64,000 bases of DNA from Clostridium algidicarnis DSM 15099 (GCF_002934235.1 NZ_PTIS01000012.1:1-64000); one strand, 5' to 3'. Positions 38,353-47,029 are shown, counted from the first letter of the stretch. Program-made: numbers and translations. The notes: a model not told the origin generated them from the sequence alone.

Positions 38353-38457
38353 TAGGATGTTTAAAGCTAAACCCTATACTCTAAGTTAAATAAACTTACT
38401 CTTATAATTTGTAAGCCTATACTTATTATATATTAGTTATACCTTTAAAACATCCTA
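38353..38457 (-). other. 105-nt element closed by a 14-bp stem
   Basis: A long stem (TAGGATGTTTAAAG, 38353-38366, with CTTTAAAACATCCTA, 38443-38457; one bulge) encloses about 76 nt. Inside lie shorter hairpins TAAGTT/AACTTA and CTTAC/GTAAG that share bases. It lies between znuA and the DUF6762-like gene, both on the minus strand. It may be the znuA 3' end, an RNA leader, or a MITE-like repeat. Confidence 0.35.
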
Positions 38458-38474
38458 AACTTTCTTCTTGCTTA

Positions 38475-39380
38475 TTAATTTAAACTTTCATATATCTTCT
38501 GTAAGTTTTCTCTCATAGTTTCTATATAATTACCCTCTGACTCTAAAGTATTAATAGTATCTGTCTTCGCACCAATCTCTCTAGCTAAAGTCTCCGAGAC
38601 CTTAGGGCTAACATTTTCTTCCGTAAATACAGTTTTTAAACTTACCTTTTTCCCAATGCCTACCAATTCCTTAATCTTTTGTGGTGTAGGTTCTCCCTCT
38701 GCAAAAACATCCTCCACACTATATTGGTGAAGTCCAAAATCCCTACATAAATAGGCAAAAGCTGCATGACCTGTTACAAATGTTTTATTTTCAAGTGGCT
38801 GTATCTTACTTTGGTACTCATCTTTTAAGTCATCCAGTTCTTTTTCAAATCTTTTGTAATTTTCTTCGTAATAGTCTTTATTAGAAGAATCTATCTTAAC
38901 TAAAGCTTCTTTTATATTATTAGCCTCTACCTTAGCTTCTTTAAGACTTAACCAAACGTGAGGATCAAACTGACCATGTTCATGTTCTTCCTCTTTAGAA
39001 CTTTTTATTAAATCTGCACCTTTAGATGCTTCGACTACTACCAAATTTTTATTATCTACACTTTTTAATATGTCATCTGCCCAGTGCTCCATTTCTAAAC
39101 CATTATATATAAATAAATCCGCCTTAGACATATTTTTCATATCTTTTGCTTTAGGCTCAAAATCGTGCGCTTCTACTCCACTTGGTACTATAGTTGTAAT
39201 ATCAATTTTTTCTCCGCCTATAGCCATAGCAAATTCAGTCATAGCATTAAAGCTAGATACTACAAATATCTTTTCTTCTGCTTGAGCCTTATTGTCTCCT
39301 GCCTCCTTTTTATTTACACAAGATGATAATAATATCACCACACACAGTGGTCCTATAATTTTAAATAACTTCTTTTTCAT
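38475..39380 (-). CDS. znuA: Zinc-type ABC transporter substrate-binding lipoprotein
   Basis: 301 aa. A lipoprotein signal ends LLSSC. The TroA/ZnuA cluster A-I fold has metal ligands at H in GVEAHDFEP, H in FDPHVWLS, H in FVTGHAAFAY and an acidic residue in FTEENVS. A short His/Glu loop (EEEHEHGQ) is typical for zinc rather than manganese transporters. AGGAGG precedes the ATG. It is divergent from znuC-znuB-fur, and a Zur-like box stands between. Confidence 0.85.
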   Translation of the reverse strand: MKKKLFKIIGPLCVVILLSSCVNKKEAGDNKAQAEEKIFVVSSFNAMTEFAMAIGGEKIDITTIVPSGVEAHDFEPKAKDMKNMSKADLFIYNGLEMEHWADDILKSVDNKNLVVVEASKGADLIKSSKEEEHEHGQFDPHVWLSLKEAKVEANNIKEALVKIDSSNKDYYEENYKRFEKELDDLKDEYQSKIQPLENKTFVTGHAAFAYLCRDFGLHQYSVEDVFAEGEPTPQKIKELVGIGKKVSLKTVFTEENVSPKVSETLAREIGAKTDTINTLESEGNYIETMRENLQKIYESLN

Positions 39381-39407
39381 TTTTTCCTCCTAGCCTATCT
39401 TTTCTCT

Positions 39408-39422
39408 TGCAAATCATTTGCA
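39408..39422. promoter_or_regulatory. Perfect 7-1-7 Fur-family operator between znuA and znuC
   Basis: TGCAAAT-C-ATTTGCA is a perfect 7-1-7 inverted repeat, the geometry of Fur/Zur/PerR sites. It lies 28 bp before the znuA ATG and immediately before a TATAAT (39430-39435) of the znuC transcript, where it would repress both directions. The Fur-family regulator in the same operon is the likely binder. Confidence 0.7.
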
Positions 39423-39491
39423 TTAAGTATATAATAATATACGAGGTAATCATTGTCAACATACAATTTAAAATACAGGGAGCTGAAATAT

Positions 39492-40163
39492 TTGATTATA
39501 ATAAAAGACTTATGCTTTTCCTATGAAGGCGCTAAACCATACATATTAGATCACGTGAATTTGACCATTCCAACGGGCAGTTATTTTTCAATAGTAGGTG
39601 AAAACGGCAGTGCCAAAAGCACTTTAATAAAACTTGTGTTAGGATTATTAAAACCAATAAAAGGCGATATTAAAGTAAATACATCAAATATTGCTTATGT
39701 TCCTCAAAAACTTGACAGTTTTAATTCTGAATTTCCAATAACTGTTCATGAATTATTATCTAATCACAAAAAGGTGTGTAAAATAAATGATGCCAAAGCC
39801 ATTGATAAGAGTTTAGAAATAGTTTCTATGACAGCTTACAAAAATAAATTAATAGGGAGCCTTTCTGGTGGGCAACAACAAAAGATATTCATAGCTAGAG
39901 CTTTGATGGGATCTCCAAAACTTATAATTTTAGACGAGCCATCCACAGGAATTGATTTTCAAAGTCAAAAAGAAATATATGCTATAATAAAATCCTTAAA
40001 TACAGAAAATAATATTACTGTTATATCTGTTGAACACAATTTAGACGCTGTTCTAAAAAACTCTACTCATATATATGAGCTAAATTCCGACACTGGAAAT
40101 GGTATTTTGTATAATGCTAAGGAATATAGAGATAAAATTTTAAATGTTTATAACGAAAGGTAG
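39492..40163 (+). CDS. znuC: Zinc-type ABC transporter ATP-binding protein
   Basis: 223 aa from TTG 8 nt after GGGAG; a TTG at 39453 would start almost at the transcript 5' end. The ABC domain has signature LSGGQQQK, Walker B LIILDEPSTG and the H-loop VEHN. The Walker A reads GENGSAKST, with Ala where Gly precedes Lys in the consensus GxxxxGK(S/T); such variants occur, but it deserves checking. Powers ZnuB. It is followed by znuB after 6 nt. Confidence 0.88.
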   Translation: MIIIKDLCFSYEGAKPYILDHVNLTIPTGSYFSIVGENGSAKSTLIKLVLGLLKPIKGDIKVNTSNIAYVPQKLDSFNSEFPITVHELLSNHKKVCKINDAKAIDKSLEIVSMTAYKNKLIGSLSGGQQQKIFIARALMGSPKLIILDEPSTGIDFQSQKEIYAIIKSLNTENNITVISVEHNLDAVLKNSTHIYELNSDTGNGILYNAKEYRDKILNVYNER

Positions 40164-40169
40164 ATTTAC

Positions 40170-40961
40170 ATGTTGCAATTTGAATTTATGAGAAATGCCT
40201 TAATGGCAGGACTTTTTGTATCCATACTCTGTCCCTTTGTAGGGTTGTTTTTAGTTCTTAAAAGATATTCCATGATGGGTGATACCCTATCTCATGCTTC
40301 CTTTGCTGGTATAGCTATAGGTTTAGTATCAGGTTTAAATCCTATTATTACATCTTTCATTTTCACATCCGCCTGTGGCCTTCTAATTGAATATTTAAGA
40401 AACTATTATAAAAAATATTCAGAACTTGTAATGTCTATAATACTAACCCTTAGTATAGGTATAGCAATTTTAATAATGAGTACAGGGAAAGCAGGTTCAA
40501 GTGTTAATTCTATATTATTTGGAAACATGCTAACAGTTTCAAAGACAGATTTAATATGGATGGCTATAATAGGTGCTATATCTTTCATATTTATATTCTT
40601 TCTATACAATAAATTAATCTATGCTACCTTTGATGAAGAGGGTGCTAAAGTTTCTGGAGTAAATGTATCTTTAGTTAACTATATCTTCACTCTTATAGTA
40701 GCTGCTACAATATCTATATCCATAAGAATACTCGGAGTGCTTGTTATCTCTTCAATGATAGTTGTGCCTGTTGCTACAGCTATGCAACTAAAAAAAGGTT
40801 TTAAAAGTACCCTTTTATATTCTATATTATTTGGATTTATAGATATATTTGCAGGATTTTTCATATCCTATAAGTTAGATACTGCTACTGGAGGTACTAT
40901 TGCTTTAACGTCTGTAGTAGTTTTAACTATAATATTGATAATAAATAAATATCGTAGGTGA
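40170..40961 (+). CDS. znuB: Zinc-type ABC transporter permease
   Basis: 263 aa with about eight membrane helices, ABC-3 family (FVGLFLVLKRYSMMGDTLSH, SFAGIAIGLVSG, and the late GVLVISSMIVVPVATAM). AAAGG precedes the ATG. It lies between znuC and the fur-family gene; the latter's GTG and the znuB stop overlap. Transports Zn2+ or possibly Mn2+; the neighbour regulators support zinc. Confidence 0.9.
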   Translation: MLQFEFMRNALMAGLFVSILCPFVGLFLVLKRYSMMGDTLSHASFAGIAIGLVSGLNPIITSFIFTSACGLLIEYLRNYYKKYSELVMSIILTLSIGIAILIMSTGKAGSSVNSILFGNMLTVSKTDLIWMAIIGAISFIFIFFLYNKLIYATFDEEGAKVSGVNVSLVNYIFTLIVAATISISIRILGVLVISSMIVVPVATAMQLKKGFKSTLLYSILFGFIDIFAGFFISYKLDTATGGTIALTSVVVLTIILIINKYRR

Positions 40962-40966
40962 ATTTT

Positions 40967-41383
40967 ATGAATACAGCAGAATTATTGAAAAATAAGACTA
41001 TAAAAGCTACTAAAGCAAGAATTATAATTTATAATATAATAGCTGATTGTGATTGTGGAATAACTGCAGAATACATCCACAATAAATGTTTAGAATCTAA
41101 TATAAGCATAAACTTATCAACAGTATACCGAAGCTTAGATTTGTTTGAAGAAAAAGGCCTTGTAGAAAAATACGATTTTGGCGAAGGCACATATAATTAC
41201 ACATTAAAAAAGCATAACCACAAGCATTTACTAGAATGCAGTCTTTGTCATAAAGAGGTAGAACTTCAATGTCCAATGCAACAAATTGAGGAGCTTGTAA
41301 AAAATAAAACAGGATTCACATTAGTGGAACACGAACTAAAGATGAAGGGTATTTGTAAGGATTGTAAAAATCATAAACAATAG
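40967..41383 (+). CDS. Fur-family metalloregulator of the zinc operon (Zur-like)
   Basis: 138 aa. Winged helix with ATKARIIIYNIIAD and LSTVYRSLDLFEEKG (about 15-65), then the zinc sites HKHLLECSLC and GICKDC. The ATG 5 nt after AGGTGA is preferred over the GTG three codons earlier. As last gene of the znuCB operon next to a perfect 7-1-7 box, it is most likely the zinc repressor Zur. PerR-specific ligands are less clear than in the 4.3-kb gene. A strong terminator follows. Confidence 0.85.
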   Translation: MNTAELLKNKTIKATKARIIIYNIIADCDCGITAEYIHNKCLESNISINLSTVYRSLDLFEEKGLVEKYDFGEGTYNYTLKKHNHKHLLECSLCHKEVELQCPMQQIEELVKNKTGFTLVEHELKMKGICKDCKNHKQ

Positions 41384-41388
41384 TAATT

Positions 41389-41422
41389 AAAAAAGATCAC
41401 ATTTAAAATGTGATCTTTTTTT
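41389..41422 (+). terminator. Terminator of the znuCB-fur operon
   Basis: 16-bp nearly perfect arms (AAAAAAGATCACATTT and mirror) with a minimal loop and TTTTTTT at the plus-strand end. It may also serve the convergent permease gene. Confidence 0.85.
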
Positions 41423-41447
41423 GCTTTTATATCATATTATCACTATA

Positions 41448-42734
41448 TTAAATAGCATGTAGTATGAAGTTAATTAAAAACATAAAGGATATTATATACA
41501 TAGGAACTGATATTTCTTTATGTTTTTTGCTAGCTAATTTTACTATAGGATATGCCACAAATCCAAAAGCCATGCCATCTACTATGCTAAAGGTAAGCGG
41601 TATCATAGCAATAATCAAAAAAGCTGGAAATCCTTCTGTAAAATCATTAAAATCTATATTTAATGCGTTTTTAATCATTAAACTACCTATTATTATCAAA
41701 ATAGGAGCTATAGCGCTATTAGGTATAATTTTAATTATAGGCATAAATATTATAGATAGTAAAAATAGTATTCCTGCTGTAAATGATGTAAGCCCACTTT
41801 TACCACCTGCAGCAAGTCCTGCAGCACCTTCAATTGATACTACTGTTGGACTTGTTCCAACTATAGCACAATTAATAACTGACATAGCAGTAGCCTGAAA
41901 TGATCTTTTAAACTTTTCAGGTTTATCTAGCATTACATTTATCTGTCCATGGATTAATCCAAGATTTTCAAATACAAGTACCAATAATATAGAAAATGTG
42001 GACACAATAAATGAACTTGAAAATATATTGCTAAAGTCCATATGGCCTATTACTTCTTTATATCCTCCAATAGAAAATCCCGTGAAAGAAATCTGTGATA
42101 AATCAATTAATCCAAAGGCTGCTGAAAGAAGTACTCCTAAAAACATACTTATAAGAAAGTTACCTTGAACATTCTTCACAAATAACACCAATGTAATTAC
42201 AAGTGTTATAAGAGTTACATAAACTGCTGGATCACTAAGACTTCCAAGTGCTACAAATGTTGTTTCATTTGAAACTATTATTCCGCTCTTTTGAAGTCCT
42301 ATAAAGGTAATCATAAGACCTATTCCTACAGTTATAGCTTCTTTCAATGATGTTGGAATTGATCTTGTTAGTATCTCTCCAAGTTTTGTAAAGGCTACCA
42401 CCGCAAACAAAATTCCTGCAATAAACACTGATGCTAATGCTTGTTCCCAGGTTAATCCCATAGTTTTAACTATGGTGTAAGAAAACATAGCGTTAACTCC
42501 CATACCAGGAACCAATATCATTGGCGACTTTCCCCAAAATGCTGACAGTAAACATCCAACAAAAGTAGATAACACTGTAGCTATAACCGCCGCTTCCATA
42601 GGTATGCCAGCATCTGCTAGTATGGCAGGATTCACCGCTATTATGTAAGCAGCCGCAAAAAATGATGTAAGCCCTGCTAACATTTCTTTTTTTCTAGTAG
42701 TTTCATTAATATCTAAGTCAAATAATTTATTCAA
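41448..42734 (-). CDS. NCS2-family purine permease (AzgA/PbuG-like)
   Basis: 428 aa with about 13-14 membrane helices. The family motif region GTSPTVVSIEGAAGLAAGG is clear, and GMGVNAMFSY near 75 resembles substrate-site loops of AzgA/PbuG purine transporters. It probably imports adenine, guanine or hypoxanthine with H+. TTG start behind GAGGA. No purine riboswitch fits into the 60-nt leader; a palindrome at the transcription start suggests a repressor. Confidence 0.88.
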   Translation of the reverse strand: MNKLFDLDINETTRKKEMLAGLTSFFAAAYIIAVNPAILADAGIPMEAAVIATVLSTFVGCLLSAFWGKSPMILVPGMGVNAMFSYTIVKTMGLTWEQALASVFIAGILFAVVAFTKLGEILTRSIPTSLKEAITVGIGLMITFIGLQKSGIIVSNETTFVALGSLSDPAVYVTLITLVITLVLFVKNVQGNFLISMFLGVLLSAAFGLIDLSQISFTGFSIGGYKEVIGHMDFSNIFSSSFIVSTFSILLVLVFENLGLIHGQINVMLDKPEKFKRSFQATAMSVINCAIVGTSPTVVSIEGAAGLAAGGKSGLTSFTAGILFLLSIIFMPIIKIIPNSAIAPILIIIGSLMIKNALNIDFNDFTEGFPAFLIIAMIPLTFSIVDGMAFGFVAYPIVKLASKKHKEISVPMYIISFMFLINFILHAI

Positions 42735-42786
42735 TTCTTTTCCTCTTCATATCTTTCCCTCTCCCACCCACAATTACACTTATTAT

Positions 42787-42830
42787 GTGCAAATGCACTA
42801 ATATTATAACAAATAATATTATAAAGTCAA
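42787..42830 (-). promoter_or_regulatory. Promoter and operator-like palindrome of the purine permease
   Basis: TTGACT (42830-42825) and TATAAT (42808-42803), spacer 16 bp. GTGCAAATGCAC (42787-42798), a perfect 5-2-5 palindrome, covers the expected transcription start. A repressor there would control the permease. It does not match PurBox. Confidence 0.6.
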
Positions 42831-42839
42831 AGGGATTAT

Positions 42840-43394
42840 TTACCTCGAAAATATTAATTTAAGTCCTAATATAATTAATATTATGCCTCCTATATAATCT
42901 GCATACTTACATATAAATTCTATTTTTCTAAAAAATATACTTATTATAAATGCTATACTTGTAAGAATACAAGTTACCATTCCTATAAATAAACTTATTT
43001 CAATAAGTAACATTAAACTATTTATGGTCTCAAAAAATGTAAATCCTATAACTAAAGCATCTATACTTACGGATATGCCTAATAATATACACATCTTTGG
43101 CTTCAAAAAAATATACTTATTTTTATCTTCCATACCTTCCATTATCATTGTTATACCAACTACCGCTACTATAATGCCTCCTAATATACTAGAAGTATAA
43201 TTTACATACTTATTAAATATAAGGCTGCCACAGGAACCTATTAACATAAATAAGGTTTGGAAAAATGAAAAAGACATACAAAAGCATACCTTATTCTTAA
43301 ACTTAATATTTGAATTAATTCCTATACTTAGTGCTACTCCAAAGGCATCTAAAGATAAAGCAATAGCCACTACAAATACAGATAAAAATGTCAT
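42840..43394 (-). CDS. MntP/YtaF-type putative manganese efflux pump
   Basis: 184 aa with six membrane helices in two halves. Each half has the family Asp motif: D16 in ALSLDAFGVALS and the second in SVSIDALVIGF. AAGGGG precedes the ATG. In this family, MntP exports Mn2+, whereas the YtaF relative is sporulation-linked; the sequence alone does not separate them. Monocistronic, no yybP riboswitch seen upstream. Confidence 0.75.
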   Translation of the reverse strand: MTFLSVFVVAIALSLDAFGVALSIGINSNIKFKNKVCFCMSFSFFQTLFMLIGSCGSLIFNKYVNYTSSILGGIIVAVVGITMIMEGMEDKNKYIFLKPKMCILLGISVSIDALVIGFTFFETINSLMLLIEISLFIGMVTCILTSIAFIISIFFRKIEFICKYADYIGGIILIILGLKLIFSR

Positions 43395-43668
43395 GTTTTT
43401 CCCCTTTCAAACATGCTGACAGTATTAATTAATATATATTATTTTACTTAGAAATATATTCAAATATCATATTAAAAGAATAACTTTTTAAACAATATTA
43501 AGATGGTAATAATTCTAATATTAATCATATGATACTATCATTTCCTTATATATTTCGTTAAAAGTCTTTATTTTTCTTATTATATATTATATATTATTAA
43601 TTGATGAATATTTTATACTCATAATGACTTATATAGTATATAACATATATGTAAAGGAGATAATTGTA

Positions 43669-44889
43669 ATGTGTAATTGCCTTATTGCTCAATCTGGCGG
43701 TCCTACTTCTGTTATAAATTCAAGCGTTGTAGGTCTAGTAGATGAAAATACAAAATTAAACATATTTAATACAGTGTACGGAGGGTTAAATGGTATAGAG
43801 GGTATCTTAAATGAAAATCTAATAAATTTATCAACCTGTGATAAATTTATATTAGATACCTTTAAACTTACCCCTTCTTCTGGATTAGGTTCTTGTAGAT
43901 ATAAAATGAAAGATTATAATAACGATGAAAGTGAATATATTAAAATCTTTGATATATTTCAGAAATTAAACATTAAAGCCTTCTTTTACATAGGTGGAAA
44001 TGACTCTATGGATACTGTTTCAAAGCTTAGCAAATATGCTGAAAATAAAGATATAGATGTTAAAATAATAGGTATACCTAAAACCATAGACAATGACCTT
44101 CCAATAACAGATCACACTCCTGGCTTTGGAAGTGCTGCAAAGTTTATATCCACAGTAGCTTTAGAAACATACTTAGATTCTTCAGTTTATATAAATAACG
44201 GTATATTTATATTAGAAACTATGGGAAGAGATGCAGGATGGCTTGCTGCTAGTGCTTCTTTAGCAAAACTTAATAATAAACCTATAGCTGATTTTATATA
44301 TCTTCCTGAGATAGCCTTTGATACCGATGCCTTTATAAAGGATGTTAAAGAAAAGTTCAAAAAACAAAATCATGTATATATAGTTGCCTCTGAAGGTTTA
44401 AAGGATAATAATGGAAACTTCTTATCTACTCTTCAATCTGCGGAATGCCATGATAACTTTGGACATGCTCAATTAGGAGGTGTTGGAAATTATCTAAAGA
44501 GTTTAATTTTAGATAATCATATAACAACTAGGGTTAAGTCCTTAGAACTAGGGGTACTTCAAAGATGTGCCATGCATATATCCTCTTCTATAGACGTGGA
44601 GGAAGCCTATGTTTCTGGTGCTGCCGCTCTTAGATTTGCGAAAGATGGTATGTCCGGATATATGGTTGGAATTAAGAGAATGGCTGGTAGCACTTATTTA
44701 ACTGAAACCTTTCCTATAAAAGCATCTACTGTGGCTAACAATGTTAAATACATACCTAGAGATTGGATCAATAAAGAAGGTAATGGTGTAAATGAATTAT
44801 TTTATAACTACGCAAATCCTCTTATTTCTGGTAATGTAGAATTATTATATAAGGATTGTATACCAAGCTATCATATTTTCAATAAATAA
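43669..44889 (+). CDS. pfp: 6-phosphofructokinase, pyrophosphate-dependent type
   Basis: 406 aa from the ATG behind AAAGGAG; longer frames lack a ribosome binding site. GGNDS (109-113) and PKTIDND (137-143) are the key loops. Asp and Lys at the positions called 104 and 124 in E. coli PfkA are the marks of PPi-dependent enzymes (ATP-dependent ones have Gly at both), and an Asn replaces the metal-binding Asp103. So it likely makes fructose 1,6-bisphosphate from F6P with PPi, reversibly. Monocistronic with a strong terminator. Confidence 0.88.
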   Translation: MCNCLIAQSGGPTSVINSSVVGLVDENTKLNIFNTVYGGLNGIEGILNENLINLSTCDKFILDTFKLTPSSGLGSCRYKMKDYNNDESEYIKIFDIFQKLNIKAFFYIGGNDSMDTVSKLSKYAENKDIDVKIIGIPKTIDNDLPITDHTPGFGSAAKFISTVALETYLDSSVYINNGIFILETMGRDAGWLAASASLAKLNNKPIADFIYLPEIAFDTDAFIKDVKEKFKKQNHVYIVASEGLKDNNGNFLSTLQSAECHDNFGHAQLGGVGNYLKSLILDNHITTRVKSLELGVLQRCAMHISSSIDVEEAYVSGAAALRFAKDGMSGYMVGIKRMAGSTYLTETFPIKASTVANNVKYIPRDWINKEGNGVNELFYNYANPLISGNVELLYKDCIPSYHIFNK

Positions 44890-44900
44890 CTTTTAAATAT

Positions 44901-44941
44901 TTTAAGTTTCAGATGGGCTTAAATCCCATCTGAAACTTAAA
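44901..44941. terminator. Bidirectional terminator, PFK / class V aminotransferase
   Basis: 17-bp perfect arms (TTTAAGTTTCAGATGGG and mirror), 7-nt loop. The stop of the convergent aminotransferase gene lies inside the right arm. Confidence 0.85.
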
Positions 44942-46238
44942 ACTTATTAAAATAATTATACCTCCCATTAATATAGTCTAGTGCTGATATAAAACAATCT
45001 ATTTCTTCTTTTGTGTTGTATATTCCAAAACTCACTCTAACCATTCCAGGCTTTGCTAAATTCAAGTTACTTTTATAGTATTTTATCTCTTTAGGTGGTA
45101 TTTTAAGAAGTCTTTGTACATAAGGTTGAGCACAAAAGCATCCTGACCTAACTTCAATTCCATAATATTTATATAGCATTTCGGCTACCTTTTCATGATG
45201 AAGTCCTTTTATATTAAAGCTCACTATGCCTAATCTATCGTTGTCCATTTTAGTGCTTCCATATATACTTATATATTCTCTTTTATTTAAATTATAAAGT
45301 AAATATCTTGTAAGCTCTCTTTCATGTCTTTCTATGATATCCATATTTAAATATTCCATAACCTTTAATGAAGAAATAAGCGCAACCACCCCCATAAAAT
45401 TTGGTGTACCTGCCTCCTCCTTCAAAGGAACATCCTCCCATACCACTTCTTCCCTAGTAACAAATTTCACAGTTCCTCCACCTTTACAATCGGGCTCTCC
45501 TCCATCAAAGGCCTTCTTTTTACCTATAATTACGCCTATGCCAAAGGGAGCATACATCTTATGTGCAGAAAATACCAAATAATCTATAACAGCCTTACTA
45601 TTATCTTTTTTAATACATATCTTTTTATGAGGTACCACCTGAGCTCCATCCACTATAATTTCCGCTCCATAGTTATGACATATTTCAGCTATCATATATA
45701 TATCATTAATAAACCCTGTAACATTTGATGCTCCAGTTAATGTTACATATTTAACCCTTCCATTATAGTATTCAAGCTTCTCATAAAGACTTTCTATAGA
45801 TAATCTTCCATCCTTATCTATGTCTATATAATCTAAGTTGCATTTACCCCTCCAAGGCAAATCATTAGAATGGTGTTCCATATAGGAGGAAAGAACTACA
45901 TCATCTTTATTATAAATTAATCTATTAGATAATTTATTTATGCTCTCTGTAGTATTTTTAGTGAAGATAACAGTATATTCATCACTAGGTGCCATAAAAT
46001 ATTTTAGTATAGCTACCCTAGCCTCTTCATAGAAATTCGAACAAATATTAGACTTGTAACCTACCCCTCTATGAACTGAACCATAGTAAGATGAAAAGTA
46101 TTTTATATTATCAAGTACATACTTAAAAGGCGGTGTAGTAGCTGCATTATCAAAATTTATAGTTTTCACTATTTTACCAGTATCTAACTTTATATAATGA
46201 TCTATTTCAGAAAAAAAGTTTTTATAATCTATAAACAT
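44937..46238 (-). CDS. Class V aminotransferase, cysteine desulfurase/selenocysteine lyase-like
   Basis: 433 aa. PLP lysine K227 (FSAHKMYAP), the PLP aspartate in IIVDGAQVVPH, and a C-terminal RSGCFCAQP with C367/C369. The NFDNAATTP start is of the NifS/SufS group, but the GCFC loop and the overall length differ from both. It is related to SufS/CsdA type enzymes; selenocysteine lyase or a specialised desulfurase is possible. GGAGG lies before the ATG. It has no suf genes beside it. Confidence 0.85.
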   Translation of the reverse strand: MFIDYKNFFSEIDHYIKLDTGKIVKTINFDNAATTPPFKYVLDNIKYFSSYYGSVHRGVGYKSNICSNFYEEARVAILKYFMAPSDEYTVIFTKNTTESINKLSNRLIYNKDDVVLSSYMEHHSNDLPWRGKCNLDYIDIDKDGRLSIESLYEKLEYYNGRVKYVTLTGASNVTGFINDIYMIAEICHNYGAEIIVDGAQVVPHKKICIKKDNSKAVIDYLVFSAHKMYAPFGIGVIIGKKKAFDGGEPDCKGGGTVKFVTREEVVWEDVPLKEEAGTPNFMGVVALISSLKVMEYLNMDIIERHERELTRYLLYNLNKREYISIYGSTKMDNDRLGIVSFNIKGLHHEKVAEMLYKYYGIEVRSGCFCAQPYVQRLLKIPPKEIKYYKSNLNLAKPGMVRVSFGIYNTKEEIDCFISALDYINGRYNYFNKF

Positions 46239-46318
46239 AAAAATTCCTCCCTGTTATATTATTAATATTCATCTACTTTATAATATGGTACTGTTTTATA
46301 ATATTATTTTAACTTGTA

Positions 46319-46345
46319 ACAAATTATATATGATTACATATTATA
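46319..46345 (+). promoter_or_regulatory. Sigma-K-like promoter of the Met-rich protein gene
   Basis: AC (46319-46320), a 16-bp spacer, and CATATTATA (46337-46345) fit the AC-N16/17-CATANNNTA consensus of the mother-cell sigma-K. The predicted start is about 25 bp before the ATG, with AATGGAGG in between. This predicts late sporulation expression. Confidence 0.55.
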
Positions 46346-46376
46346 TATTGTAGTTTAAAAATGGAGGTATTATTTT

Positions 46377-46961
46377 ATGTGTGAAAAAGACTCCTTTGTG
46401 GAAAAAGACGATGATATAAACTTTGTCCCTTGGGTTCAAGATCCAGATGTTATCTCTAATATGCAGGACAATTTTAGAATCACTGAAGATTCAACGGTAG
46501 CTTCTATAGGTATGATGTATAATCCTAACATGATGCAACCTATGGATATGATGTGTAATCCTAACATGCTCCAGCAACCTATGGATATGATGTGTCCTTC
46601 TAATAATATGATGCAACATATGCATATGATGTGTAACCCTAATATGATGATGTGTCCTATGCATATGATGGGTAATCCTAATATGTTAAATCCTATGATG
46701 GGACCGCCTTGTAACATACCGCCAAAAATGGACAATAAGATTCCAACTCATGATCCTTGCGCAAAGGGATGTAGAGAAATTGACCATGTTAATTATTCCG
46801 ATGATTTTAGAAGTAAAGATAAAGATGTGGAAAAAATATTAAGAAAGATAGAATGTAATAATCCAATGATAATGAAAACTTTAATGTGCTACAATATGCC
46901 TTGTAATCTTGCAAGAAATATAATGAAAGATATAATAAAACTCACATTAACCTATAAGTAA
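46377..46961 (+). CDS. Met/Cys/His-rich repeat protein, probably spore-associated
   Basis: 194 aa of no family that I recognise. The N-terminus is acidic. Residues 46-108 are built of Met-rich units of 11-13 residues, such as MDMMCNPNMLQQP and MHMMCNPNMMMCP, with Cys and His interspersed. Then a Pro/Cys segment and a folded C-terminus follow (about 130-190, VEKILRKIECNNPMI, then CYNMPCNLARNIMKDII). Met/His/Cys clusters bind Cu(I) in other proteins; coat cross-linking is another option. No signal peptide. GGAGG precedes the ATG. Confidence 0.65.
   Translation: MCEKDSFVEKDDDINFVPWVQDPDVISNMQDNFRITEDSTVASIGMMYNPNMMQPMDMMCNPNMLQQPMDMMCPSNNMMQHMHMMCNPNMMMCPMHMMGNPNMLNPMMGPPCNIPPKMDNKIPTHDPCAKGCREIDHVNYSDDFRSKDKDVEKILRKIECNNPMIMKTLMCYNMPCNLARNIMKDIIKLTLTYK
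46512..46700 (+). repeat. Met-rich repeat array
   Basis: Units of about 33-39 bp, imperfect, all in the same phase and encoding the (P)M(D/H)MM(C/G)NPNM pattern about four times. It is conserved more in protein than in DNA. Confidence 0.6.
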
Positions 46962-46972
46962 TCCATATAAAT

Positions 46973-47029
46973 ATAAATAAAAAGTAGAAGTTTAAAGTAT
47001 GTACTTTATAACTTCTACTTTTTATTTAT
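46973..47029. terminator. Bidirectional terminator after the Met-rich gene
   Basis: 20-bp outer arms (46973-46992 and 47010-47029) plus an inner AAAGTA/TACTTT stem. It serves the plus-strand gene and the convergent DUF3793 gene. Confidence 0.85.

Noticed and set aside
42735-42786. G-quadruplex in the purine permease leader (GGGTGGGAGAGGG on the minus strand)
   Set aside because: Only three GGG runs are present; four are needed.
46436-46735. Minus-strand frame opposite the Met-rich repeats
   Set aside because: Ile/His-rich mirror of ATG/ATA codons from the plus-strand gene; no ribosome binding site.
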